Source of the DNA: an uncultured Clostridia bacterium
GTDB lineage: Bacteria; Bacillota; Clostridia; Christensenellales; Borkfalkiaceae
Assembly: GCA_946627905.1 (NCBI GenBank)
Contig: CAMOVY010000020.1
Span: 1-11,793, forward strand
DNA: 11,793 nucleotides
Reading direction: 5' to 3'
Shown: positions 1 through 6,411 of the stretch, one piece after another
Layout of the letters: the number at the start of each line of letters is the position of its first letter
Position numbering within the stretch: the stretch's first letter is position 1
Notes under the pieces: model-generated
Database searches by the model: none
The model's input: only the letters and a program-made list of their open reading frames with translations
What the model was told of the DNA's origin: nothing
Program-made: the position numbers and the translations under genes

Positions 1-223
1 CTAATTTATTACCCGCCGTTATCGCGTTAATGGAGTTAAGTAAAAACAACCCCGCAATAAACACTGTTAAAAGCGATAACATAATTTTTCCGAGTAGCGT
101 ACTGCCCGATATTATGTTAAATAAGAGAGCAAGTCCTATTGCCGCGGCAGCAATAACGCAGACTATGATTACCATAGAAACGGATTTTACCAACACCTTT
201 TTTTCAACTTTAGAAGTATTCAT
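1..223 (-). CDS. Partial small membrane protein, 5' end only
   Basis: The reading frame starts at an ATG (221-223) and stays open to the left edge for 74 codons, so the C-terminus is missing. AAAAGGAG lies 7-8 bases upstream as ribosome binding site, and a good promoter sits just beyond it. The visible protein begins MNTSKVEKKVLVK, a short basic cytoplasmic start. Two hydrophobic segments follow, at about residues 14-36 (rich in Ile, Val and Ala) and 44-66, joined by a short FNIISGSTLLGK loop, which suggests two membrane helices. I do not recognise a family and assign no function. It is read in the same direction as the rpsF-ssb-rpsR operon but is separated from it by a terminator and its own promoter, so it is a separate transcription unit. 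That it is a real gene is fairly sure; its role is unknown. Confidence 0.7.
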   Translation of the reverse strand, partial: MNTSKVEKKVLVKSVSMVIIVCVIAAAAIGLALLFNIISGSTLLGKIMLSLLTVFIAGLFLLNSINAITAGNKL

Positions 224-242
224 TTTAATCTCCTTTTGAAAG

Positions 243-272
243 ATTATACCACAATTAACGATTTTTTACAAC
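243..272 (-). promoter_or_regulatory. Promoter of the left-edge membrane protein gene
   Basis: Read on the minus strand, a perfect TATAAT (-10, 243-248) follows TTGTAA (-35, 267-272) with an 18-base spacer. Transcription would start near 236, so the mRNA would begin almost at the ribosome binding site and have a very short leader of about 13 bases. Confidence 0.55.
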
Positions 273-348
273 CGCGACAATAAAATTTTGCGGACAAAGA
301 AAAATTAACGACAATCCCACCCATACAAACGCCCTGAAAGGGCTTTAA

Positions 349-485
349 AATTCAAAAAGCAATAAACAAAGTTTACTGCTTCCTGAATAATATATGATAA
401 GGGGGAAAATGATGAGCGATTTCAAGTTAAAAGCAACGCTTGCTTTCAATAATCATAATATACAACTTTCGACATAATTTGTAAA
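349..485 (-). ncRNA. Candidate small RNA or leader transcript
   Basis: On the minus strand a promoter TTTACA (480-485), 17-base spacer, TATATT (457-462) would start RNA near 450. The first RNA bases fold into a perfect hairpin (AAAGCAA, loop, TTGCTTT; 430-446). About 50 bases later comes a second stem (AAGCA-TAAAC against GTTTA-TGCTT with one mismatch, 357-381), followed by TTTTTGAATTTT, which resembles an intrinsic terminator. This would give an RNA of about 100 bases with no convincing reading frame; an ATG frame of nine codons near its start has no ribosome binding site. It could instead be an attenuated leader of the membrane protein gene at 223. I do not recognise a known RNA family. Confidence 0.3.
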
Positions 486-544
486 GCGTTTTAACCCCGA
501 TTTCAGTAAAAAAATTAAAAATTTTTTAAAGAATTTTTTGCATT

Positions 545-574
545 AAAAAAACGCCGAAAACTCGGCGTTTTTTT
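545..574 (-). terminator. Intrinsic terminator of rpsF-ssb-rpsR
   Basis: A perfect 7-bp stem ACGCCGA/TCGGCGT (551-557 and 562-568) with a 4-base loop is flanked by A6 on one side and T7 on the other. It therefore ends in a U-tract on either strand. It lies 2 bases after the rpsR stop codon and should end the operon. Confidence 0.9.
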
Positions 575-576
575 AA

Positions 577-882
577 TTATTCTCCCTTAAAGGGAAGTAA
601 GTCTACTATCCTTGCACGCTTGATTGCGGAAGCCAAAAATCTTTGATGCTTCGCGCAAGTACCGGTCATACGACGGGGCAAGATTTTGCCGCCTTCGGTG
701 ATATATTTCTTTAAAGTATTGATATCTTTATAATCGATACTTTCCGCTTTAGCCTGACAGAACGCACAGACTTTCTTACGCGGAATACGCTTTACGAATT
801 TTTTGCCGCCCTTTTCGTTTACGGCAGCGCCCGCTTCGGCATTTTCAGCCGTCGGCTGGGCTATATTTGTAATTTCTTCCAT
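577..882 (-). CDS. rpsR: 30S ribosomal protein S18 (bS18), zinc type
   Basis: S18 binds the platform of the 30S subunit as a partner of S6. The protein has 101 residues, longer than the usual 75-85, because of an N-terminal tail of about 28 residues rich in Ala and Glu. The core runs from about residue 29 and has conserved pieces such as YKDINTLKKYI, GKILPRRMTGTC and HQR. C39 and C42 (VCAFC) with C76 and H79 (TCAKH) form a zinc ribbon, so this is the C+ form of S18. AAGGAG lies 10 bases before the ATG. It is the last gene of the rpsF-ssb-rpsR operon, 38 bases after the ssb stop, and is followed at once by a terminator. The family is certain; the long acidic tail is the only unusual feature. 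Confidence 0.97.
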   Translation of the reverse strand: MEEITNIAQPTAENAEAGAAVNEKGGKKFVKRIPRKKVCAFCQAKAESIDYKDINTLKKYITEGGKILPRRMTGTCAKHQRFLASAIKRARIVDLLPFKGE

Positions 883-920
883 TTAAAATATTCTCCTTAA
901 AATTATGATGCCCTTTAGGC

Positions 921-1331
921 TTAGAACGGAAGTTGATTGTCGTCAATCGCTTCCAGCTGCGGGCGTTCGCGCTTAACTTGCGCTACAGGCGCGTCGTCTT
1001 CGCTACTTTGCGCGCTCTTCGGGGTTAAAAACTCCACTTCGTTCGCTACGACGTCGGTTATGTTGCGCTTGATACCGTCTTTATCTTCGTAAGAACGGTT
1101 CTGCAGCGAACCCACAACGGCAACTTTATTGCCTTTTTTAAGATACTTTCCGCAATTTTCCGCCCTGCCGCGCCATACGGTTATGTTGAAAAAGTCCGTT
1201 TCGCGCGTTCCGTCGCTGTTGGCGTAATCCCTTGATACCGCGATGGAAAATCTGCAGACCGCAACCCCGTTCGGAGTTTCGGAAAGTTCCGGATCTCTCG
1301 TTAAGTTTCCTACGAGAATAACTTTATTCAT
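921..1331 (-). CDS. ssb: Single-stranded DNA-binding protein
   Basis: SSB coats single-stranded DNA during replication, recombination and repair, usually as a homotetramer. The 136-residue protein starts MNKVILVGNLTRDPEL, the typical first strand of the OB fold, and has further family signatures in FSIAVSRDY, TDFFNITVWRGRAENC and YLKKGNKVAVVGSL. The OB fold fills about residues 1-105. A short flexible linker then leads to the acidic tip DDNQLPF, the peptide with which SSB recruits partner proteins; it matches the usual DDDIPF type. AGGAGA lies before the ATG, 16 bases after the rpsF stop. Its place between rpsF and rpsR is the classic order in Firmicutes and many other bacteria, where the DNA-replication gene shares the ribosomal promoter. 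Confidence 0.97.
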   Translation of the reverse strand: MNKVILVGNLTRDPELSETPNGVAVCRFSIAVSRDYANSDGTRETDFFNITVWRGRAENCGKYLKKGNKVAVVGSLQNRSYEDKDGIKRNITDVVANEVEFLTPKSAQSSEDDAPVAQVKRERPQLEAIDDNQLPF

Positions 1332-1347
1332 ACGTTTTCTCCTAAAA

Positions 1348-1629
1348 TCAGATTTTGGTAATAAGTCTTCTTATGATACCGTCTGTAATTCCTGCTACAC
1401 GTTTAAGTTCGACGACGAGCGTTTTTTCCGCTTCAAACGTCATTAAAACGTAAAAGCCTTCGGTTTTATAGTTGATGGGATACTGCAATTTGCGAATTCC
1501 CCAGCGGTCGGTCTTTTCAACCGTGCCGTTGCTCCCTACAACCAAATCCTCGAACTTCTTTATGATACTCTCTTTCGCTTCGTCTGTTAAAGCCGCGTCG
1601 AGAATATACAGCATTTCGTACTTAGTCAT
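1348..1629 (-). CDS. rpsF: 30S ribosomal protein S6 (bS6)
   Basis: S6 forms a complex with S18 on the platform of the small ribosomal subunit. The 93-residue protein has the normal length and the family signatures MTKYEMLYILDAAL at the start, WGIRKLQYPINYKTEGFYVLM in pieces around residues 43-63, and a C-terminal ending IIRRLITKI. GGGAGGT lies 9 bases before the ATG. It is the first gene of the rpsF-ssb-rpsR operon. The roughly 90-base leader upstream contains two hairpins and may be the site where the S6:S18 pair represses its own mRNA, as known in other bacteria. The identification is certain. Confidence 0.98.
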   Translation of the reverse strand: MTKYEMLYILDAALTDEAKESIIKKFEDLVVGSNGTVEKTDRWGIRKLQYPINYKTEGFYVLMTFEAEKTLVVELKRVAGITDGIIRRLITKI

Positions 1630-1655
1630 AATTTTTTACCTCCCGGACTTAATCG

Positions 1656-1708
1656 GCTTGGGGCTAACCCAAGCAAGGTTTTGCGTTTCCGCCTACGCCA
1701 AGCGGAAA
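1656..1708 (-). promoter_or_regulatory. Structured rpsF leader, candidate S6:S18 site
   Basis: In the RNA read leftward, a TTTCCGC/GCGGAAA stem (1686-1692 with 1702-1708) is followed by a 7-bp stem GCTTGGG/CCCAAGC (1656-1662 with 1668-1674). The second stem is followed by CCGATT and AAG, which can pair with CTT before the stem, leaving an unpaired CCG-containing side. S6:S18 leaders described in other bacteria also present a CCG in a bulge next to a hairpin, close to the start codon. The hairpins are seen directly; the regulatory role is inferred by analogy. Confidence 0.4.
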
Positions 1709-1714
1709 ATCTGA

Positions 1715-1747
1715 ATTATAATAACATATTCAAAGCCGTTTTGTCAA
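1715..1747 (-). promoter_or_regulatory. Promoter of rpsF-ssb-rpsR
   Basis: On the minus strand a perfect TTGACA (1742-1747) is followed after 18 bases by TATTAT (1718-1723), which overlaps a TATAAT (1715-1720). The -35 lies within an inverted repeat (1732-1754, CCGTT/AACGG core) directly after the stop of the upstream repeat-protein gene. That hairpin could also slow transcription coming from upstream, but it lacks a good U-tract in this direction. Confidence 0.65.
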
Positions 1748-1766
1748 CGGTTTTAAATAAATTTTG

Positions 1767-4700
1767 CTAATCGTTATTTTCCATCGCTTCGATATATGCC
1801 TGAACATTGTCGCTTGCAAGTATTTCTATTAACCTTTGCAAAGACATAGCTTTGGTCTTATCGCCGAGATTGTCCACGCCGTCAACAAGCCCCGTATCTA
1901 TAAGTTGTTTCAAGGTCGCGTTTTTAAACTTTCTCGAAAATCCCGAACCAGACTGTAAATCTTTTATCTTCATATCGGCGACTATATATCTTATCGGGTT
2001 TCCGTTGTCGTCGGAATATCTGGTTTTAACAGTATCGCCTTCATATTCCGCGGTATCGAAACAGAGTATAAGCCATATACCCGTGCTGTTGTTAAGATAA
2101 TATTCGCCGTCTTCGTCGTAGTTGTAATATAGCGGTTTGCCGCTTTCATCGTCAACTCTCGTAAATCTTCTCGCACCGTCAATCGGAGTAGTTGTAAACG
2201 CCGTCTTTCCGTACACTTCGTAAAGCGAAAGATTGTTAAGCGCAGAACCTATTTCAGATATAAGTATGCCTTCGCCGTCGTTCTGTTCTTTAAGCGCAAG
2301 CAGAACGTTGTTGTCGGTTAAGTCCACGCCTTCGAGAACGGTGTTAAGCGGAACGCTGTTTATGTCAAAGCCCGTCGTAAGGTCGCCGAGTAATATTGCG
2401 CCGTCAGTTCCCGTGCCGCTTACCGCTGCCTTTAATATCTTATTAAGCGTGCTGTTCTCGTCTAACGTAAGCACCGTATCAAGCGGTACGCTGTCTATAT
2501 CAAAGCCCGTAGTAAGGTCGCGAAGCAGTATTGCGCCGTCAGTTCCCGTGCCGTTTACCGCCGCTTTTAATATCTTATTAAGCGTGCTGTTTTCGTCTAA
2601 CGTAAGAACCGTGTCAAGCGGTACGCTGTCTATATCAAAGCCCGTCGTAAGGTCGCCGAGCAGTATTGCGCCGTCAGTTCCCGTGCCGTTTACTGCTGCT
2701 TTTAATATCTTATTAAGCGTGTCGTTTTCATCTAAAGTAAGCACCGTGTCAAGCGGTACGCTGTCTATATCAAAGCCCGTAGTAAGGTCGCCGAGTAATA
2801 TTGCGCCGTCAGTTCCCGTGCCGTTTACCGCCGCTTTTAATATCTTATTAAGCGTGTCATTTTCGTCTAACGTAAGAACGGTATCAAGCGGAACGCTGTC
2901 TATATCAAAGCCCGTAGTAAGGTCGCCGAGCAGTATTGCGCCGTCAGTTCCCGTGCCGTTCACCGCCGCCTTTAATATCTTATTAAGGATACCGTTTTCG
3001 TCTAAAGTAAGGACTGTATTAAGCGCTACTTTATCGATGTCAAATCCGGAGATTAAGTCGCCAAGTAAAATCGCGCCGGCAGTGCCCGTACCGTTTACCG
3101 CCGCTTTAAGCACTTTGTTAAGCGTGCTGTTTTCTTCTAACGTAAGAACCGTATCGAGCGGTACGCTGTTTATATCAAAGTTTGTCAAATCACCGAGCAG
3201 TATTGCGCCGTCAGTTCCCGTGCCGTTTACCGCCGCTTTTAAAACTTTATTAAGCGTACTTTCTTCATCTAAAGTAATAACGGTATCGAGCGGCACAAGG
3301 TCAATATCTATGTGTGATAAATGACCTATCGTTATAGTGGTTTTGGTGGGTTTAGTATCCCCTTCGCCGATTTCTACCGCGTCGCAAAGCAGGTCGTACA
3401 TATCGTCGTCAAGCGTTAAAACATCACTCAATAAAACTTTGTCAATATCAAAATTTTCGGACGATAAGTCGCCTATCATTATATTTTCCACCGTCTTGTT
3501 AAGCGCGCCGCTTAAAATCTTATAAATAATCTCGCTGTTGGAATTGTTAGGTATAACGGTAGTCAGTTTGATACTGTCCGTATCAAAATTCTCGGACAAG
3601 TCGCCTATCGTAATTACGTCGTAAGTATTCTCTGTCAAATCTTCTAAAATGTCATAAAGAGTTGCGTTATTACTATCTTTCGGCATTACGTCATTTAAAC
3701 AAACGTTTTTAATGTCAAAACCTTCGGACGATAAGTCGCCTATCGTGATGTTTTCCGCCGTTTTGTTAAGAGCGCCGCTTAAGACCTTATAGATTGTCTC
3801 GCTGTTGGAATTATTAGGTATAACGGTGGTAAGTTTGATACTGTCCGTATCAAAATTCTCGGACAAGTCGCCTATCGTAATTACGTCGTAAGTATTCTCT
3901 GTCAAATCTTCTAAAATGTCGTAAAGAGTTGCGTTATTGCTATCTTTCGGCATTACGTCGTTTAAACAAACGCCCTTTATATCGAAATCCGCAAGGTCTT
4001 TGACTTTCGTGTTTTCACCGAGAACTTTAATCAAGGTCTCGTTGCTTGCGTGGAAAGTATCTAATAACGAAGTTATTTTCAACCTGCCGAACGCGTCGTC
4101 CATAATGTCAACAAGTTCGGAAATCCTGACTTTAGCAAGCGGCGGATAGTAAACCGTTTCCGAACCGCTTAAGCCGTCTGCAAACGTTCCGTCGTCTTTA
4201 AAAGCGCGTAGATATTCGTCGTCCGCGGTTTTGTAATAGTACTGTTTTGCGTCGAAATCTTCGGCTGCGGTGTCGATACTCGCAAGCGTACCCACTTCTT
4301 CCGCGTCGTTAAACACGTTAAGCGTGCCGAAATCGCCGAGCATATCCGTACCGCCGACACTGTCAAGCGTCGCTATAACTTCTACACAGTCTCTGACTTT
4401 ATCCGCCATACCTTCGTCTCCGAATTTTATCGCGTTTAAGTCGTCCACCTTTATATTGATAACGTCGCCGAGAGTTTTCCCGTCGCCTATATCGGTATTT
4501 TCAAGGTCCGCAAGTTTTTGCCCTATTATCGGAAAATCCGAAAAGCCTAACTCGCTGTAATTGCCGGCAACAAATTTGACCGCTTCGAACAGGCTCTTGT
4601 TGCTTAAATCTTCGCTGACGTATTCGCCGTCGCTGCCCGTAATAATACTAATGGGCACAACGAAAGACACGCCGACAATCGCAATCGGTAAGAATATTAC

Positions 4701-4850
4701 GCCCAAAAGCCATATAAAAACATTTTTTAATAGTCTGAAACGTGCAATACGGGCGTTGCGTTTAGCCCTGCGCGCCATGCGGCGCTCCCTTAACCGTTTC
4801 TTTCTTGCTTCTTTTTCGCTTAACTGAACGGTTTCGTTATGTTCTTCCAT
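1767..4850 (-). CDS. Large membrane-anchored tandem-repeat protein
   Basis: The protein has 1027 residues when started at the ATG 4848-4850, which has AGAAGG upstream; a longer frame reaching 4916 would begin at a TTG that is part of the -35 box. Residues 11-42 are very basic (many Arg and Lys), then one hydrophobic segment at about 43-70 ends in PISIITG, so the N-terminus should be inside and the bulk outside the membrane. Residues 294-832 are twelve repeats of 44-47 residues with a shared pattern: VPLDTVLTLDE, then TLNKILKAA, then GDL, then FDI. The last seven are nearly the same. Residues 833-1027 form a separate C-terminal part with several Tyr-rich stretches. No LPXTG sorting motif or enzyme motif is visible. 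The repeat region is acidic. I do not recognise the family; a surface or cell-envelope structural or adhesive role is only a guess. Confidence 0.85.
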   Translation of the reverse strand: MEEHNETVQLSEKEARKKRLRERRMARRAKRNARIARFRLLKNVFIWLLGVIFLPIAIVGVSFVVPISIITGSDGEYVSEDLSNKSLFEAVKFVAGNYSELGFSDFPIIGQKLADLENTDIGDGKTLGDVINIKVDDLNAIKFGDEGMADKVRDCVEVIATLDSVGGTDMLGDFGTLNVFNDAEEVGTLASIDTAAEDFDAKQYYYKTADDEYLRAFKDDGTFADGLSGSETVYYPPLAKVRISELVDIMDDAFGRLKITSLLDTFHASNETLIKVLGENTKVKDLADFDIKGVCLNDVMPKDSNNATLYDILEDLTENTYDVITIGDLSENFDTDSIKLTTVIPNNSNSETIYKVLSGALNKTAENITIGDLSSEGFDIKNVCLNDVMPKDSNNATLYDILEDLTENTYDVITIGDLSENFDTDSIKLTTVIPNNSNSEIIYKILSGALNKTVENIMIGDLSSENFDIDKVLLSDVLTLDDDMYDLLCDAVEIGEGDTKPTKTTITIGHLSHIDIDLVPLDTVITLDEESTLNKVLKAAVNGTGTDGAILLGDLTNFDINSVPLDTVLTLEENSTLNKVLKAAVNGTGTAGAILLGDLISGFDIDKVALNTVLTLDENGILNKILKAAVNGTGTDGAILLGDLTTGFDIDSVPLDTVLTLDENDTLNKILKAAVNGTGTDGAILLGDLTTGFDIDSVPLDTVLTLDENDTLNKILKAAVNGTGTDGAILLGDLTTGFDIDSVPLDTVLTLDENSTLNKILKAAVNGTGTDGAILLRDLTTGFDIDSVPLDTVLTLDENSTLNKILKAAVSGTGTDGAILLGDLTTGFDINSVPLNTVLEGVDLTDNNVLLALKEQNDGEGILISEIGSALNNLSLYEVYGKTAFTTTPIDGARRFTRVDDESGKPLYYNYDEDGEYYLNNSTGIWLILCFDTAEYEGDTVKTRYSDDNGNPIRYIVADMKIKDLQSGSGFSRKFKNATLKQLIDTGLVDGVDNLGDKTKAMSLQRLIEILASDNVQAYIEAMENND
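2355..3296 (-). repeat. Seven tandem 135/132-bp coding repeats
   Basis: The anchor GCGCCGTCAGTTCCCGTGCC and its near copies recur at 2398, 2533, 2668, 2803, 2938, 3073 and 3205. The spacing is exactly 135 bases, except for the last interval of 132, where one codon is missing. The units are 2355-2489, 2490-2624, 2625-2759, 2760-2894, 2895-3029, 3030-3164 and 3165-3296. The first four or five are almost identical at the DNA level, with the 3030-3296 units more diverged, which suggests recent expansion from one side. Each unit encodes one protein repeat of 45 residues (44 in the last). Confidence 0.95.
3438..3971 (-). repeat. Tandem duplication of a 267-bp coding unit
   Basis: The stretch 3438-3704 is repeated as 3705-3971 with few differences; for example CTCGCTGTTGGAATT starts at 3531 and again at 3798. 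Each 267-base unit holds two different protein repeats (45 and 44 residues), one with the signature VCLNDVMPKDSNN and one with IKLTTVIPNNSNS. A diverged single repeat (3297-3437, 47 residues) separates this block from the seven-copy array. Confidence 0.95.
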
Positions 4851-4887
4851 AAAAACCTTCTTATAAAAATAGATTTTAACATATATT

Positions 4888-4916
4888 ATGATACTACTAC
4901 GCCTTAAGTTTGTCAA
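4888..4916 (-). promoter_or_regulatory. Promoter of the repeat-protein gene
   Basis: On the minus strand a perfect TTGACA (4911-4916), a 17-base spacer and TATCAT (4888-4893) lead to a start about 30 bases before the ribosome binding site of the repeat-protein gene. The -35 hexamer contains the TGA stop codon of the upstream nucleotidyltransferase gene. Confidence 0.7.
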
Positions 4917-6280
4917 GCAACAAAATGATAACCTTTAAAATCCCGTTCCGCCTGCTTTTTAAGAGCGTTCAACTCATTAAACTGCGGGTCGTCCACGGCG
5001 AACAGAAATAATTTTTTAAGTTCTTCGCCTATCATTTTATCATTAAACCCTATCTTCTTAAGGTCTTCGGCGGAAATTTTAAGGTCTTTTACCGAAAACG
5101 GCGTGCCGTCTGATTTCATTATCCCGTATATCGCCGTCCATTTTTGCACCGTGGGGCAAACGGAAAAATCGTCCTTTCCCGCCGAATAATCGGCTTGTTT
5201 TAACTTTAAAAGCGCGTCGACAGCCACCGAATTTTCCGCTATAAACCGCCTTACAGCTTTCTCGCTCTCATTTCCGTCAAGGTCGAACATATGCGTTTTT
5301 ACCAAAAACGCGGTTTTTTCAGCCGACGACTTGTCCGTTTTAAGTCTTTGCATAATCTCGCGGGTAATGCGCTCGCCCTCTTCCGCGTGCCCCTTATACG
5401 TGCCGAAGTTGAGTTTACAATAAGGTTTTCCCACGTCGTGCAAAAAAGCCGCAAGCCGAACTTCTTTATCGGCGTACATAAGAGTACGTAAAGAGTGTTC
5501 CAAAACGTCGTATTTATGAAAATCCACCCTTTGGCTCATACCCCTGCCCGCGGTGATTTCGGGAAAAAGAATATCAAGTACCCCCGTTTCTTCCATTATT
5601 TTAAAGCCCGTATAGTGCCCCTTTTTGTTTGAAAACGGGTACTTTTCGTCGGCAACGAGAATTTTTTTGATTTCTTCGTAAATTCTTTCGGGCGCTATGT
5701 CGCGGATATTGTCGGCGTAAGTTTTTGCGCCGAGTAATACTTTTTTAGTAGGCGTAAAGTTAAGTTCCGCGGCAAAGCGGGCAAGGCGCAAAAGCCTTAA
5801 TCCGTCGGACTTAAATACCTTTTCGGGTTCTACTACCGTATCTAAAACCTTTGCCCGTATGTCCGAAACACCGCCCAGCGGGTCTACTATTTCGTCGTTT
5901 TTAATATCGTAATACACGGCGTTGCACTTAAAATCGCGGCGACGTGCGTCAAGCGCTATGTCGTCCGTAAAAACCGTTCCCGTCGGTTTATGCCGCCCGC
6001 CGCTACCGTAAAAATCGGTGCGGAAACGGGTATACTCGTACTTTCTTTCCCCGTCCGATATAACCACCGTACCCGTACGCTTATACTCTGCAACTATTTT
6101 GAACCCGCAAGCGCGCGCCGCGTGTTCTATCTCTTCCGCGCTTAAAGGCGCGGCGATATCCAAATCGGCGCTAACAGTTCCGTCTATTAAGAAATTCCTT
6201 ACGTACCCGCCCACCGCAAACAACGGTTTCGGGCAAAGGTCGGCAAGTTTTTTTAAGTTTTCGGGAATAAATATACGCAT
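4913..6280 (-). CDS. cca: CCA tRNA nucleotidyltransferase, HD domain
   Basis: This family adds or repairs the 3' CCA end of tRNAs from CTP and ATP; close relatives are poly(A) polymerases. Started at the ATG 6278-6280 the protein has 455 residues. The nucleotidyltransferase head shows FAVGGYVRN (21-29), the metal-binding pair D39 and D41 in ADLDIA, and RRRDFKCNA (113-121). The nucleotide-binding neck has DGLRLLRLARF (159-169). An HD domain follows: EHSLRT (H262), HDVGK (H281, D282), GHAEEGE (H298), and KTHMF (H330). The start MRIFIPENLKK places the GG-V-R motif at the usual distance; an ATG 18 bases upstream is possible, but neither has a ribosome binding site. Only 62 bases separate it from the repeat-protein gene downstream, with no terminator, so read-through is likely. 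CCA-adding versus poly(A) activity cannot be settled by eye. Confidence 0.85.
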   Translation of the reverse strand: MRIFIPENLKKLADLCPKPLFAVGGYVRNFLIDGTVSADLDIAAPLSAEEIEHAARACGFKIVAEYKRTGTVVISDGERKYEYTRFRTDFYGSGGRHKPTGTVFTDDIALDARRRDFKCNAVYYDIKNDEIVDPLGGVSDIRAKVLDTVVEPEKVFKSDGLRLLRLARFAAELNFTPTKKVLLGAKTYADNIRDIAPERIYEEIKKILVADEKYPFSNKKGHYTGFKIMEETGVLDILFPEITAGRGMSQRVDFHKYDVLEHSLRTLMYADKEVRLAAFLHDVGKPYCKLNFGTYKGHAEEGERITREIMQRLKTDKSSAEKTAFLVKTHMFDLDGNESEKAVRRFIAENSVAVDALLKLKQADYSAGKDDFSVCPTVQKWTAIYGIMKSDGTPFSVKDLKISAEDLKKIGFNDKMIGEELKKLFLFAVDDPQFNELNALKKQAERDFKGYHFVA

Positions 6281-6288
6281 TTGGATAT

Positions 6289-6297
6289 ATTGTACCA
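6289..6297 (-). promoter_or_regulatory. Extended -10 promoter of cca
   Basis: On the minus strand TGGTACAAT (6289-6297) matches the extended -10 form TGnTATAAT. No good -35 is seen at the usual distance. Transcription would begin about 6-7 bases further on, near 6282, almost at the chosen ATG, so the mRNA would have essentially no leader. Confidence 0.4.
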
Positions 6298-6315
6298 TAA
6301 ATCCGCGCTAATAAC

Positions 6316-6344
6316 TTGTGTTTTTTAAGTATTTGTTGTAAAAT
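6316..6344 (+). promoter_or_regulatory. Promoter of the lipid kinase gene
   Basis: TTGTGT (6316-6321), a 17-base spacer and TAAAAT (6339-6344) fit a sigma-A promoter reading right. It is divergent from the cca promoter in a 131-base intergenic region. The leader includes a TCGGGG/CCCCGA stem (6353-6358 with 6369-6374), whose significance is unclear. Confidence 0.45.
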
Positions 6345-6411
6345 TATTCCGTTCGGGGTAAAACAAGTCCCCGAGTTTACGCAACGCCGAAAGGCATTTT
6401 AAGGGATAAAA

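Larger units (their letters stand above)
224..576. other. Gene-free stretch with promoters and hairpins
   Basis: About 350 bases without a clear gene. It holds two minus-strand promoters (243-272 and 457-485), a short GCCCT-GAA-AGGGC hairpin (331-343), the two stems of the candidate small RNA, and the terminator of the ribosomal operon (545-574). A 22-codon plus-strand frame (409-477) with an AAGGGGG motif before it is discussed among the findings. Bases 486-544 are very A+T-rich and hold nothing else I can identify. Confidence 0.5.

Noticed and set aside
357..450. Signal recognition particle RNA, suggested by a GGAAGCAG stretch on the minus strand
   Set aside because: The rest of the conserved domain IV hairpin is absent, and the bases pair in a different stem.
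2233..3324. A 363-codon open frame on the plus strand inside the repeat-protein gene
   Set aside because: It is the mirror of the tandem repeats: one open unit repeated keeps the antisense frame open. It has no ribosome binding site or promoter of its own, and its protein is low-complexity Ser/Val-rich sequence.
2355..3971. CRISPR array
   Set aside because: The repeats are 132-135 and 267 bases, contiguous without spacers, and in frame within one protein.
4851..4916. A 22-residue N-terminal extension of the repeat protein
   Set aside because: It would begin at the TTG of the TTGACA promoter box, so it would not be transcribed from that promoter; the ATG at 4850 has a ribosome binding site.
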